From assembly GCA_018466975.1 (NCBI GenBank), contig CM031552.1, positions 62,001 to 126,000 on the forward strand: 64,000 nt of DNA, read 5' to 3'. The stretch is from Sparassis latifolia (lineage: Eukaryota; Basidiomycota; Agaricomycetes; Polyporales; Sparassidaceae). Within the stretch, counting starts at the first letter, position 1, and every line of letters begins with the position of its first letter. The notes under the pieces were generated by a model. That model was not told the DNA's origin. It saw nothing but the letters and a program-made list of their open reading frames with translations, and ran no database searches. A program made the translations under genes and the position numbers. This document shows, piece by piece, positions 21,337-33,769 of the stretch.

Positions 21337-24300
21337 GATTAATTACCAAGACGATGAATGCGAGACAGGAGACACCTGGAGGAGGGAGAGGTAAGGGAAA
21401 AGAGGACTTATAACCGCCGAAGGCATGCCTCCTGGTGCCAGTCGTGTTGCAGGACCCAGACAGGCTAGATCCTCGCGGTGCTTCTCTTCCACATTTGAAT
21501 AAAAGGGACACGGAGGTGTCAACACTTACACAATTTCACAATTGACTTGGAATTCTTGGGGGATTCCCACGTAACGTTACCAGCCATAGTTTGTTCGACC
21601 GCGACAAAATATTCGCTTGCCATTGGTCTGCTTCCTTCATGTCTTTCCTTTCCGGTCGGTGTCACGGAGTGCAAAACTCCGAATCTTCGCTGCCCTCACA
21701 CGTGTACCCCGTAATTCGGGGCCGGCGTTCATTCACACTTCGCGTCCAACGCTCGAGAACCTGAAGGAATATACCCTGAGCCTTCAAGGTATCCATTCAG
21801 CGTAACTCATGGCATTTATGTGGAGTCTGGAAGTGATACACGCCGCAGTAACAAGGTTAACTTGAGGTTCCGAAACAAACAAGGTTGGCAACTTCCCATA
21901 TCTTCCCACATGGAAAACTCGACCCATTTTGACACGTTTTCGTAAACCTGTCAACTTTTCAGAGGCACGGCTCCCGGATGCAGATGAAACTCCTTGGGCG
22001 GCCGCGCGGGCCAACGGCGATCCAGCGGCGACGAATCTAATACGCGGTTTCCTCGAGCAAGGACTCTGTGTCACAGCCTGTGACTTCTCGTTAGATGCTA
22101 CAACGTCGCCCGACAAACGCAAGTGCGATGTGGGGTCCAGTTGCAAATAGATAACTCGGAACGGTGTATGAGTGAAGTATATTACCGTACTCCGTATATG
22201 CGGTTGTTGCTTTCCGCGAAGGAACACCAAATAGGCACGGTACGCTCTCGAACTGCCTCAGTGCCTACTGATCCAATCGAGGACATGATCGATGGCCATG
22301 AACAGCCGGCGGTACATCCAACTAGGTACATTGCTCTACCTCACTTTCTGTGAAGCACCGTCTGATTCATAGAACGGCGATTGATCATGCCCGAGGGAAG
22401 GTGGCATGATACACAACAGGCACTGGATCAAGTTGACGTACAGCTTTTCTTAGGTAAACAGAACCTGCCCTTGTATCTCATTTCCTAGCCTCGAGAACGA
22501 CCGACAACTCGACTTTCTTGCATCCGGAACTTGGTAACTCCTCAATAGCTCTCTCTCCGGGAGTCGACTTTCCGCAGCAGCATCTAGCTCGGTAGGGTCT
22601 GTCCTGGGTATCGCTATGTCGATTGAGCCAACCATAAACATTTCATGCAGCTGGGTGGGGAATAGATCCCGCGAAGTCGACATATTTCCCACAACTTCAT
22701 GAACAATGTGGAGAAGGTATTCCTGACACGAAGTAGTCCAGGTCTTGTGCGGAGGAATTGTCTGGAGACATGAAAGTGCTGAGACCCAAACCTCGTTGAC
22801 GATCTATTGGGGTTAAGGCATGCACGGAGCGCCTGAACGTGGTTCAATTGATAGTGCGTCCTAGGGCTCTTGCGAGCGTTATTATGGTCCTCGAGACGCC
22901 GGAATTGAATACGAACCACTGCACGCCTTCGAAGCATGCTGGCAACGATATCTTCGCCACCGCTGCCGCCCGGAAAGGTCACAAAGGACGGAGGAGAATA
23001 TGGAAGCCAGTGTCCATGAAGGGTACATTTGCCGCGAAGCCTTTGAAGCATTGTCACTACTTTGTGACCGGAAGAGAAGGTTCGTCTAGCGTCTTACTAT
23101 CTCCGACAAAGCAGTTGCAAGATCCACCACAACGATTCTCGGAAATCTACTCATAATCCGCTGTGGTCGTAGACTCGCGCACGTCTGCACAGAGACCTCG
23201 GTTCCTCCGTCCCGACATGGATGATCCTGATGAATGTGGCTCACCACATGTGAGAAGAGATGTGGCGACATCCACCAGTTTTGGGGCCGTGACGGAGATA
23301 GCGCGGCACAGTAATGCCGAGGTGTGAGCGCACGGACTAAAGTATTCATGCTTGCCGCAATAATCTGCCAACAGGGGGGCGGACTCATCTCACGAGACGT
23401 CATGAGCCTTCCCAGGACTCACCAGGGCTTCACGACTATGCAGGCAGCTGGAAGGTAAGCTACCACAATTTCATCCCACAATTGCTATGCTCACTGCATC
23501 ATCTAGAATGAATCCACGTACCTCTCACACCGGTGATGTATTACGGTAAAAGAGTGGCAAGAGCCCCGATCGGGTCAACCCAGCAGATAGGACTGCACAT
23601 TTCTCGACAGCGAGCTGGGCTGAGCTTGGAGTGTCCCTGAGGTAATAAAAGTCAGCGGCCCGCAATTGAAAGAGATATTGATCCGTAGAGCGACAAGTAT
23701 GGTGGTACGTCGCTGGCACTGTGTCCCGATATCGGGCTTGTATTGCGGTAAACACATCAAAGTGCATATCGGCAGGGCCACTGAAGTTTTCATCGGCAGT
23801 GATTTTGTCGTAGATTGAGCAAGATCAACGCGCGTGCTTCAAGCTTCCTGTGCTAATGATGAAATTCATCCACACCGGCCGACAGCCCGGATGTTGAAGA
23901 GTTCAAGATTCCTTGCTCGGCCTACTACACCTGGGGGTGAGCACATCAGCGTAGATATATAGAGTGACGTCACCGTCAATGTCGTATGCAAGAACATTAA
24001 GTCGCCAGAGCCGCAGGGGCGTGGGCGACCGCTGGAGCCCGAGGGCTCGTATCGTCAACAGGATGCAAGAGAGCCATCTAAAGGCGATCAACTACTCAAA
24101 ATACGCCGAAGTGGTGGTTTCGGCGTGCGGTTTGACCATGTATGTTTTCCAGACGCAATGGTGCCGATGGAAAAATAAGATAATTTTTGCACGGCACAGC
24201 GGTGCCGTCGAACAAAATCATCGTGAGGACAGTTTGCCAGGACCTCCACTAGTAGATGCACTGTGGTATGTAAACGAGTCCGAGAAGTCGAGCGTAGTGG

Positions 24301-25137
24301 TTCGTTGGAGGTACTTCATGGGGGGTGAGACGCGTCGCGTAACGCGTTGAGTGACACGAGCATAACGAAAGTCACGGTCCCAATTGGACATCGGCCCGGC
24401 CATTGTGGCTTCTTTCCTTACCGTCCAAGTTGATACTGAAGTGCTTAACGCTGAAGAGTCACGCTGCATGAGCATGTGAGCTAACTCGCCTTCTGACGTA
24501 GACAGTACCCAGAGCTTATCAAACTTAGGTGAGCTTGACTGATCAATTTGGCATCATATGGCTCATACAGATAATATCTTGCCTGATCCTCACGTTCTGA
24601 CCCCAATTTGCTAGGCATCGAGTCTTTGGTGAAAACCACGTGTAGTGACAGTGGTGACAAGCCAGTAATACTGTGAGCCCGTTCCTAGCGGTGTCGAGCG
24701 CGTGAACTGACATGATGCGAAGTGAAGCGCTTTCGTCATGTAGTCAACGCGCCATTTTCCGAGGTCAATAGTGACCACCGCAGAACATTTTACCGGAACG
24801 ATGGAACTCCACTACTTCGTGGCAATCCCTAAAAAAAAGCGCGCTCGAAGGCGTGCCACCGCTTGGAGTGTCTTGGAATGTCCTGTGATCATTAGTGTGG
24901 TTCTGTACTGCCGCTGCGAACGCTTGACTCGTACGGAAAGAAGTACCGCTCATGCCGTGGAAGACAATACAACGGAACTCTCGGTTCCCCCTCAAGTCGC
25001 AACAATCGCGACCCGTGATCGGGTTTACTCCACCGTCCAATTTTTATCTGAAGCAGCGAGACTTCTTAAAGGCGCCTGTGAATGAATGTGTGTCCTCGTT
25101 CACCCCGCATTTGAATTGCCCTTATACTGTGGCCGTC
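21337..25137. other. gene-poor interval of about 3.8 kb
   Basis: I could not assign any gene. Frames such as minus-strand 22450-22692 (contains RTDPTELDAAAESRLPERE), minus-strand 23525-23767 (contains YLFQLRAADFYYLRD) and plus-strand 21929-22150 have protein-like composition. None matches a family I recognise, and no chain of spliceable exons emerged. It may hold a fast-evolving lineage-specific gene, decayed sequence or only intergenic DNA. Confidence 0.4.
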
Positions 25138-27547
25138 ATGTCCTCTCAGCCTGCCTTGCGCCATAGCAGCGACTCGAGGTCCGAGCGGTCCAACAAGGAG
25201 GTTTCGCAGGCGTACACGGTTGAGTGGGATGAAGAAGTACGCGCCGCAGAGCCGCGTCTGCGAGGACGTCCTTTGACATATGCTCTGGCGTTCGTTGCGG
25301 GAACGGGCTTCACGTTGTTCGGGTGCGTCTGAGTTTGACACCGCAGGGGTGGTCACTCACATCTACAAACCAGTTACGATCAAGGTGTCATGTCCGCACT
25401 TCTCTCGGCGAATCAGGTAGCATAATCGGTTGTCGCCGTGTCGAGGTGTACATGGCTGATGCGTCTAGGCTAGTTTGACAAGGTTTTCCCTGAAACTGTT
25501 ACTAGCCCCACATTACAAAGCTTCCTTGTGGCAATTTATGTGAATCTTGGCTTTGCGCGACTATATCCTGACACGAGGTTACTGAACGGCTGTGTGTTTA
25601 TGTAGGAGATCGGTTGTCTGTTTGGCGCTCTGTCGAACCTATGGGTGGGCGACTTTCTGGGACGGCGGAAGACTATCGTGCTGGGCGGCATAATCATGAT
25701 CATTGGTGCTATCCTGCAGACGACATCGTTCAGTTATGCACAGATGATTGTAGCTCGTATAATTACCGGTCTAGGGAACGGTCTCAACGTGGGTGTACAC
25801 TTCATGTGCAGCTTGACCTGACCGTTGAATATTTTTACGCTAGACATCGACTGTGCCCTCTTATCACGCAGAATGTTCCCCTGCTGCCAGTCGTGGTAGC
25901 TTCATCATGGTGGAAGGTAGCTTGATCACATTTGGTATCATGATCTCGTGAGTTTGTCTAATCTTCTACCACTTCAACCGATCTGACATTGGTTCAGATA
26001 TGTATGTATGTTTCTCTTATTCGTTTCGCCGTTGTGCTGACACATGGGCGAGTGCAGTGGATAGACTTTGCCTTGTGAGTATGGTTTCATTGATTTGCTA
26101 AAGTTGTCGTACTGATGCATGTGCCTCTCAGCTTCTGGATCACCGGTTCATCTGCGCAATGGAGAGTCCCAATCGCACTTCAGATTGTGCTGGCTGTCAT
26201 GATGGTCGGAGGTATCGCATTTGTGAGTCCTGAGATTGACCTTGATTCGACTTAGTCTTAAGTAATGTCCGCGCAGTTGCCAGAATCTCCTCGATGGTAC
26301 GTTAAGTAACTGCATAGTAGTTACGCCAAGTGATATCTCTGCTCGTAAAGGCTTGCGAAGCATGGTCGCAACGCCCAAGCACTTGCAGTGATCGCGGCCC
26401 TCGAAGACAAGCCACACTCGAGCGAGTCAGTACAACAGACATACAAAGGCATCCTTGAAGCTATCGCAGTAGAAACTGGTGTCGGTTCGCCGAAGGCGTC
26501 CCTGCGGGAGGTCTTCACTGGCGGCCGAACCCAGAACTTCCGACGTACGTTCTTGGGCGTGGTTAATCAATGCTTCCAGCAGATTACTGGTATTAATCTT
26601 ATTACCTAGTGAGTGTATCGTTTTTAGCAGTGGTAATGATATTGATATGTGACCTCTAGCTACGCTGTTAGCTCAAGCTCCTTCTTGCTCTGTAATTTGC
26701 TTATTCCCTCGTAGACGCTCCTCTTCCAACGCCTTGGCCTGAGTGCGGTCAATGCGCGCATCATTGCCGCTGCCAACGGCACGGAATACTTCCTCGCCAG
26801 TCTCATTGCCATATTCATCATTGACCGTGTCGGTCGCCGCAAGCTTATGCTATTTGGCGCCGTCGGTCAGACACTAACTATGGTGGTTCTGGCAGTTCTG
26901 GGCAGCGTCGACTCGTCAGGCGCCCAAATTGCTTCCGCAGTGTTGTTGTTCGTGTTCAACTCATTCTTCGCGATTGGCTGGCTTGGCATGACCTGGCTCT
27001 ATGTGAGTGCCTATGGTGTGTTGCTTGCTTTACTCGACGCTGACCGCTAAATACGCCCCAGCCCGCTGAGATCGTGGGCTTGCGCATCAGAGCTCCTGCC
27101 AATGCCTTTAGCACGGCGTCCAATTGGATATTCAACTTCATGGTTGTTATGGTGACTGGCCCCTCATTTAGCAACATCCACTGGGAACTTACATTGGTAC
27201 GTTCACTTATCCTCGCCAATTCAGTCTAAGCTTACCCCTGGCACAATTCAGTATTTGCTGCGCTGAACGCGTTCATTATCCCTGTTGTGTACTTCTTCTT
27301 CCCAGAGACCGCGGGCAGATCGCTCGAAGGTACGTCGTTACGCGAGAGGCTTCGATATTGAGTCGCTGATGTGTGCGCTCAAGACATGGACGTCGTCTTC
27401 GCTCTGGCGTACAACGAAGGCGTTTCCCCCGTGGCGGTGTCGCTGAGGAAAGATATTCCTCTTGCTGGCACACCGGAGGCAGACGAGATCCTCGGCGTGC
27501 GGCCAAGGGACAAGGACGAGAAGGAGACGCGCGAACACAGAGCGTGA
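25138..27547 (+). CDS. MFS sugar porter (hexose transporter-like)
   Basis: Predicted 12-TM proton-linked monosaccharide transporter of the plasma membrane. The ATG at 25138 starts MSSQPALRHSSDSRSERS. Family motifs in order are LTYALAFVAGTGFTLFG, YDQGVMSALLSANQ, EIGCLFGALSNLWVGDFLG and GRRKTIVLGG. TSTVPSYHAECSPAASRGSF, QWRVPIALQIVLA, LPESPRWLAKHGRNAQALAV and GVVNQCFQQITGINLITYY follow. After IDRVGRRKLML come WLGMTWLYPAEI and FFPETAGRSLEDMDVVF. The PESPRW and PETAGRSLE signatures and the GRR loops are intact. About ten short introns, all GT-AG where checked. The C-terminal tail is charged and ends ETREHRA. A 34-bp inverted repeat lies in the 3' flank. Confidence 0.9.
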
Positions 27548-28171
27548 ACGCCGAAGACAGAAGTCCGCTGGTCACAGGAATCCGATCACCGACGGATGTA
27601 TTTGCCCTATTCAATTATGTCCCTCCCTACTTTCCCTTCGGCTAGATCAGAGCTTGCGGTTGCTCGCGCTCTGCTCTGTGGATGCGAGTTTCCTTCGTTA
27701 TGCTTGAATTTTAGATGGTTTGAAAGCTAGTTATTCCCCGCATAACACTGTAACCTTTTCTATGGAGAACGCAAGCGCGATCTTGCATACAAAGTGCTGA
27801 GATATTTTTGGCACACATAATGCCGGAGATCACGATGAGTGCCAAGGCGAGAGTAGGGAAAGTAGGGAGGGACATAATTGAACAGGGCAATTATCTGTAT
27901 TATCATACCATGCACCACTTATCCCTAGCATGCGACCACACATATTATACCGCCTAGTATAATGATTGTTTTTTATCTTGTGTCTGCCACTCTTTGAATA
28001 AGTATCCAAGAAGTTAGATCGGGTGCTCCGGCGTACAGCGTGGAAAATGCTTACGTGGACGCGTTTTAACGCGCGTCGCGGTCGTGGCGGTTCTGTGGTC
28101 AACACTCCGCGAGACCTCTCTGCTCTGCTGGCCCTGCCTGCTTTCTGCACGTGCCATATACCCTTTCCATT
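27548..28171. other. intergenic region with inverted-repeat element
   Basis: No gene. It contains two 34-bp inverted arms with about 217 bp between them and the promoter of the CDT1-like gene. Confidence 0.6.
27604..27888. repeat. 34-bp terminal inverted repeats, MITE-like element of about 285 bp
   Basis: The left arm (27604-27637, begins GCCCTATTCAATTATGTCCC) and the right arm (27855-27888, reverse complement begins GCCCTGTTCAATTATGTCCC) match at 33 of 34 positions. There is no coding capacity between them. The size and non-coding interior fit a miniature inverted-repeat transposon. I could not define a target-site duplication. Confidence 0.65.
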
Positions 28172-30183
28172 ATGTCCGATATATATTCTGCTCTCCGTGT
28201 CTCTCCCAGGAAGAAACGTTGTCCTCCAGACCTTGATGATAACCTCCTCACTCCCAAGAAACTGAGAACAGCGTACGTCCACAATCGCGGCAATCATACC
28301 GTACACGTGTAACTCACTATACACCAGCCCACCGACCCCGCCGCCGACTATCACGCGTCGAAAGGCGAAAGGCGACGCGACACCCCTTCCTTCCCAGTTA
28401 ACCCACCTTTATAACGCTCATACTGCTCTGCAACACGCGTTATCGCACGCGCTAGCTACCTGCGCGGTTTCCCCATCCGAGGACACTGGACTTGTCCGGA
28501 ATGTTTTGAACCACCACTCACTGGCGACGTACTCTGGCTTGACGCACAGATTTGACGTCGATGATTTGAAGCGGCTCTGCTGGCTGTGGGAGTGGGACGG
28601 CAAGCAGATCCCCACTGCAGGCAGTGCAAAGGGGAAAGCCAAAGCCAATGACGACGATGATAACCCGTTCTTGGACACCCCGGCTGTCGCGTTCCCGGCG
28701 AAGGACTGGACGCGCGGTGCCATGAGCTTCGTGATCAATCAGACGAGCCACTATTCCAAGTCTGCCGGTTCGAGGGTGCCGGCGTACGGCATTGGAATCG
28801 AGGTGGAGATGGATATTGACAAGGGTATGGGCGGAGGTATGGCTGCTGTTGCCAGATGGACCGCTTCCAGCGAGACGCGTCGGAAAGAGTTCCGCGGTAA
28901 ACTCGACCGGTGGCTTGAGGTTTGTTTCTCATTTTCATTCCCACCATCTTTTGTTCACCTGCTGTTCTCCCCACAGCTCCATGCAGATCAGTCCCCCATA
29001 CCTCACGTACCCATGGCGGATCTGCCCGCTCTTCCTGTCGCCGCTAAGCCATCCACCCTCACGCGTCTCCTCGCTTCCTCATCACCTAAATCCCCCTCTT
29101 CGCTCTCCATCCTCACGAGACCCACATCCCCATCCCCATCGCCCTCCAAATCAGGACTCAAGTCTCCCACCAAGAAGGCTCGCGATTTTGCGATTCCTTT
29201 CCCTGTCACGCCATCCAGCAGAGTTGGGACACCGTCCAAGAGCTCCGTTCCTTTCCCGCAGACCCCATCTTCGCGTTACTCCCGTAAAGACTCGTTGCCA
29301 AGTCTCCTCACCCCCACCAGCTTCGGGACTCCTGCGAGCTCAAGGACTTCCTCTCGGTACGGCCTGAGACTCCACCACTGGCTTCAGAACTCCAACGAGC
29401 TCGAGGACTCCCTCGCTGAAGCGGCCCGATACCCCCACCTCGTCAGCGTCCTCGTCATCAGTCCCAACAACACCCGTCCATCAGCGCGGAGTCAATGCAC
29501 AGACGGCTCCGGAGACCCCTACGAGCTCGCGCCGCCAGGCTCTGTATGAGCGCGTTCGTCAGCGCTCGCTGACAGCGACGCCGACGAAGGGTGGTACGCC
29601 TGGTACTGCGGGCAAGATGACGAAAGAACAGCTCATGAAGCTAAGCCAGGACGAAATGCGCCGGAGGTGTCTTCTGGGCCGGCTCGGGGGCGTTGCGGAG
29701 AGTGTCTGGATGTGCGTATATTCCCTGGCATAATCCACCGGTAATGAAGACTGATGTTCAGTTTCCTGCAGGCTGTTCTCGAACCCTGGTAGTTCAACTT
29801 CTACACCCAGTGCGCGCAAGCGGCGCGCCCTGCTCACCTCCGAGGTGGCTGCAGCTGTTGTGAAATCCTCGCCCGTGCCCATATCCTCCGCCGAGGCGTA
29901 CGAATCCTTGCACCTACTCACGAAGCTCTGCCCGTTCTTCCTGCGCCGTCTGGATATCGCCGGCGGAGAGTGGCTCGAGATGCCCGCACCCTCGACCGGC
30001 GGCGCGGACGCCGATGCAGGCGCGAGCTCCGAGAAGCTGCCAGCCAGCCCCGGGCGTGCGCTGAAGAAGAGCGAGAGCGCGGAGGAGGTGCACACGCGCA
30101 GCCCGCGGAGGGTGAAGCGCGAGGGTGGCGGGCTGCGCGATGTGAGAGAGCGGATACGCAGGGAGCTGGAGATGACCGACTAG
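28172..30183 (+). CDS. CDT1: CDT1-like DNA replication licensing factor
   Basis: Probable CDT1, which loads the MCM helicase onto origins in G1. The start [15 protein letters not shown] is followed after a 54-nt intron by the winged-helix region: [40 protein letters not shown] and [16 protein letters not shown] long Ser/Pro/Thr-rich linker follows, with many SP/TP sites resembling CDK phosphorylation sites. The C-terminal winged-helix segment has [32 protein letters not shown] and [13 protein letters not shown]. Between the linker halves the frame is restored only by removing 31 nt (29357-29387), giving [12 protein letters not shown]. Without that, translation stops at 29549. Function is assigned by motif resemblance and layout. 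Confidence 0.75.
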
Positions 30184-30512
30184 AGGCTACAGCCTTGCCG
30201 TGCTTGCGTCCCATCTTTCTTGAGATCTATGTGTGCGATATATGTGTTATCTAGGTGTTGACGTTCGTGAATGTAGATTTGTCGAATTTCCTGCTTGACC
30301 TATAGCTGGTGGCCCGCTGAAAGTCCAGGAGTATCGATGTTGGGCCCTAAGTCAGTTTTTTGATCTTCATGGCAGTACGCGAATAGACATCTCTCAATGA
30401 CGGGTGTCACGTGTTGTTCGAGGATGAAAAAACCCCCGAGAAAGTCGGAAAAATTATAGTGAAAGACTGGCACATTCGACCACCTGTGCATTTGGTCTGC
30501 AATCTCCACAGC
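30184..30512. other. short intergenic region
   Basis: Nothing recognised beyond the 3' UTR of the CDT1-like gene and the promoter of the FAF1-like gene. Confidence 0.5.
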
Positions 30513-31657
30513 ATGGGTAGTGACGACGAGCGAGAGCTTCTACATATCCTTGAAGTGCGCGGCAAGGACTTTCTGAGCTCCTTTGCTACCCCGATAATCA
30601 GCAGTGGGAATGCAGAAAAATCCCTGCCGAAGGAAAAGAAGAGAAAACTGGAAGATGATTCTGCGGGGGAAGAGGAAGAAGAGTGGACGGGCTTTGGAGA
30701 CAATGAGAGTGACGACGGGCCTGAGGTAGAGGATGCTGAAGATGGTACGGAAGTTCATCGCACTACGAAGCAACCTCTGACTTTGCACAAGATGTTTCAT
30801 CAGACCAAAGCCTTGCCCCGCCGCCTAAAGTAGTCGTATTTTCTGACATAGTGTCAACTGCTGGTCCTTCCAATGTGGGTGCAAGCAAGGCTCAGATGAA
30901 GGCCTTCATGGTGGGTAAGCTCTGCATCTATAAGTTGGTTTGCATCGCGATCAATTGACAACCGATTTTAAGTCTTCCAAGGTGTCTAAACTTACACAAG
31001 ACATACAAGGTACTAATCCTGAGCAAGACGGTTCGGACGATGACGACGAGGACGAGTTGTGAGTACCTCAGTTCATATCAGACACTAATGTGTTCGATCC
31101 CCCCACTTTCCTAGAACGAATGCCCAGAACGATGCCCTTCTCCATCGCCTCGTGCACACCCGCCTACTGTCTGGTTCTCTGAACTCCGAGCTGAACTTGA
31201 CATCAGCGCAGCGCAAGAAAGCTCTGGCAGGCCGTGTGCTGGAGACAGCTGGCAAAGCGAAGCTGGGCAAGGGCGAAGGGGCCGTCCGGTCTGCAGAACG
31301 GAATAAGGCTGCAAAACGTGTGCGAGAGGGCATAGCAGAAAGGCAAGAAGAGAGACGTAAACAAGAGTTGGAAGAGGTGAGTTGCATTCTTCTCCAAAGA
31401 TGTAGTCGTTGACGGCGGAATCGTTGCAATAGGCCAAACACCTTGGAAATTATCATCCGACTCTGAAGCGCCTATACGATGATTCGTCGGACTCGAAACC
31501 ACGGAGTAAGAAAAGAGAGAAGGGCCTTGGGATGGGTATCGGGTCGTTCAGAGGTGGGATTCTCAAGCTCCGCAAACAGGATATCAGTTCAATACAAGGT
31601 AGTAGTGGGAGAGGTCGAGGGGGTGGTTCTCGTCGAAGAGGAGTTACGCGACGATAA
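30513..31657 (+). CDS. FAF1: FAF1/C1orf131-like 40S ribosome biogenesis factor
   Basis: Probable nucleolar protein of the small-subunit processome (yeast Faf1, human FSAF1/C1orf131; DUF4602 type). The ATG at 30513 starts MGSDDERELLHILEVRGKDF. An acidic stretch (GEEEEEW) follows, then across a short intron LAPPPKVVVFSDIVSTAG and QMKAFMSSKVSKLTQDIQG. NDALLHRLVHTRLLSGSL comes next, and a basic helical region AGRVLETAGKAKLGKGEGAV with many KR residues. The conserved tail is GMGIGSFRGGILKLRKQDI, and an RGG-like RGRGGGSRRRG ends the protein. Five exons; the first 3' splice (GAT G / AC CAA AGC) is inferred to keep frame. The stop is at 31655-31657. Confidence 0.75.
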
Positions 31658-32213
31658 TATCCTACATGTGTGTTCATACATGTCGACTTTACTGCTTCCA
31701 CCGGGGATGCTGAGTCAATACGCTGTGCTACATAATCTATGCACGATCCTGACGCGCAGAAGAGGTGTGAGGTCAATAAGTTAGTGCAACGTAAACTAAC
31801 AATCGCGAGAGCAAACAAAAGCGTCTGAAGATCCTCCCATCCTCCAAGTAACTCGCTTCAAAGGCTAGAAATCCATTCATCGAATAGGACACCAGTTTAC
31901 CTGTAAGAACGGCCGCGGTATGACTGGCTTCCTGACTCATTGGACCTAGAACCTTCACTGGAGACAAGAGGTGTTAACTGCGGTGTCAAGGACAGAATGC
32001 AGAAATAAGTACCCCGACTTCTTCATCCCACGAGGATCGAGGTGTATGACGTTCGGCGATTCGTGTTCATACTTCCGTGGCGCGGTCTCATGGTACCGAT
32101 CCTTGTGTCGTCGAGAGCCTGAGCCAGATCTACTTGATGAATCAGACAGGCTGGGCGAGGAGCTGCACGAGAGTATTTCTCAGTACCAGTTGAGAGACGT
32201 AAAAGTTTCGTTA
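31658..32213. other. intergenic region between convergent genes
   Basis: No gene seen. It holds the two 3' flanks. Confidence 0.5.
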
Positions 32214-33769
32214 TCACAATTGCTTCCGCGGGCTGAAAGGGTCAATGTAAACCACATTGGGGCTCTCTCTAACAGTATTGCGGGAAGAATAGCTGCCATT
32301 GATAATTCGATATATCAGTGAACGTGCACAATAGACTCGGAGAGCGGGTTACAGACACTTACTGATTCTCGTCGTCATAGTCATTCGAATTATATTTCCG
32401 CGATGAGGATTGGGATGCTACTCTAGATATCACATGAGTTCGACAAGCCACGGGTGAAGAGGTAAAACACACCCGCGTTGGTTGGAAGATAGACCTCGGC
32501 GGCTCGATCTATCATCCTCATAGTAGAGATCGTCATCAGACCGACTCTTAGAAGCTCGGCCGGCCTCTTCGAACCCCGCTCTATAAGTTCACAGTCAGTT
32601 TTTACGGTATATAATAATTAACCCTGTGTCGTGGGGCTAACCTGCAGATCTCGCGTCCGTACTGGTCCTGGATAATGACCGGGCGAATGGGAGCTGGTTT
32701 GTAGTTTCCGCTGAAATCACCAAGCCTGCAGGCACGAAGGCATCGTCAATAATGCATGGATATCATTGACTATCATTTCCATACCGAGTGAGTTCATTGC
32801 CATCCTCGTCCTTAAATATGACGGGGGCACCATCAGGAATAATGTAATATGTGTCCTTTTCTCCATGTCTACCATGTTCCACAACGACTGTTACTGGGGG
32901 AGGCTCTTCGTGCGGTTTACAGTCATCGTACGTTACGTTACGTGGGTAGTCGCTCTGCGGTGATGAGCGATGTTCAACACTCATACGTTCAATATTTTGT
33001 TCAGATTACATACCTGCGCATATGGGTCTCTGCGTTTGCCAGAACGATGTTCTCGACGCGAAGGCGGATGCATCACATCCGCCCGTATTCCTTCCTTTGG
33101 TGGGCTGCTGACCATTACCGGCCCTTGCCTTGCTTCCTGCACCGTCGCCATCTCAAGAGGTCCCGTCCTGCCCAGCTCCCTGGAGTTATATCGTGGAGTG
33201 TCCTGCTCAGCGGTGGTCGCCTGCGAAGCCGGCTCATATGCACCATGGTCAGCGAACGCTTCCTGGATGCGGCTCAGAGAGCTCTCGCGCTGCACGACAG
33301 GTATCGGGCTACTCCTACGCGGCATAATTTCTACGAAGGATTCCGTGTCGTCAGAGAAGGTCTCGCGATCTAGTTGGTCATCCTGATATTCTTCAGGATA
33401 TTCTTCCACGTTGGCACGATACCATCCGTCGCGACGCCGATCCTACGTTCCAGTCACAATGAGAACCGACGAGAAAATAATGCAGAACACAAAGTACCTC
33501 GTATTCTCCCTGGTATGTCTGAGAGAGGTCATGACATACCAGAGCAACTAACTGATTTAAAGGGAACGTACTCTTTCATTGACCTTAGCTTTCTTCGTGA
33601 GCACTCTGCTCCAGGAAGAGGAATGCTGGGGTTCTTGTTCACGTCCATCATACCTTTGGTAGTCGTATCCATAGTCTCCATTATCATTTTTATAGCTCTG
33701 GTATTGAGGATACTCCTCCCTCGTGTGTTCCCTTGAGGGACGAGCGCGACTTTGGAATAGACGGGGCAT
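32214..33769 (-). CDS. disordered protein of unknown function
   Basis: I do not recognise a functional family. The start at 33769 encodes MPRLFQSRARPSREHTREEY followed by a Tyr/Gln/Asp-rich stretch. Later exons read GWYRANVEEYPEEYQDDQL and FVEIMPRRSSPIPVVQRESS, then MSVEHRSSPQSDYPRNVTYD. The best conserved-looking segment is YYIIPDGAPVIFKDEDGNEL, followed by GDFSGNYKPAPIRPVIIQDQ and YGREIC. The acidic/basic tail ends VVYIDPFSPRKQL. It is largely hydrophilic with no membrane segment or signal peptide. Seven or so exons, each kept open by GT-AG splicing, support a real gene. A role in the nucleus or cytoskeleton would be guesswork. Confidence 0.68.

Noticed and set aside
29357..29549. Premature end of the CDT1-like protein at 29549
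   Set aside because: The conserved CDT1 C-terminal text continues downstream in another frame, so the frame break needs a splice or indel explanation and is not a natural stop.
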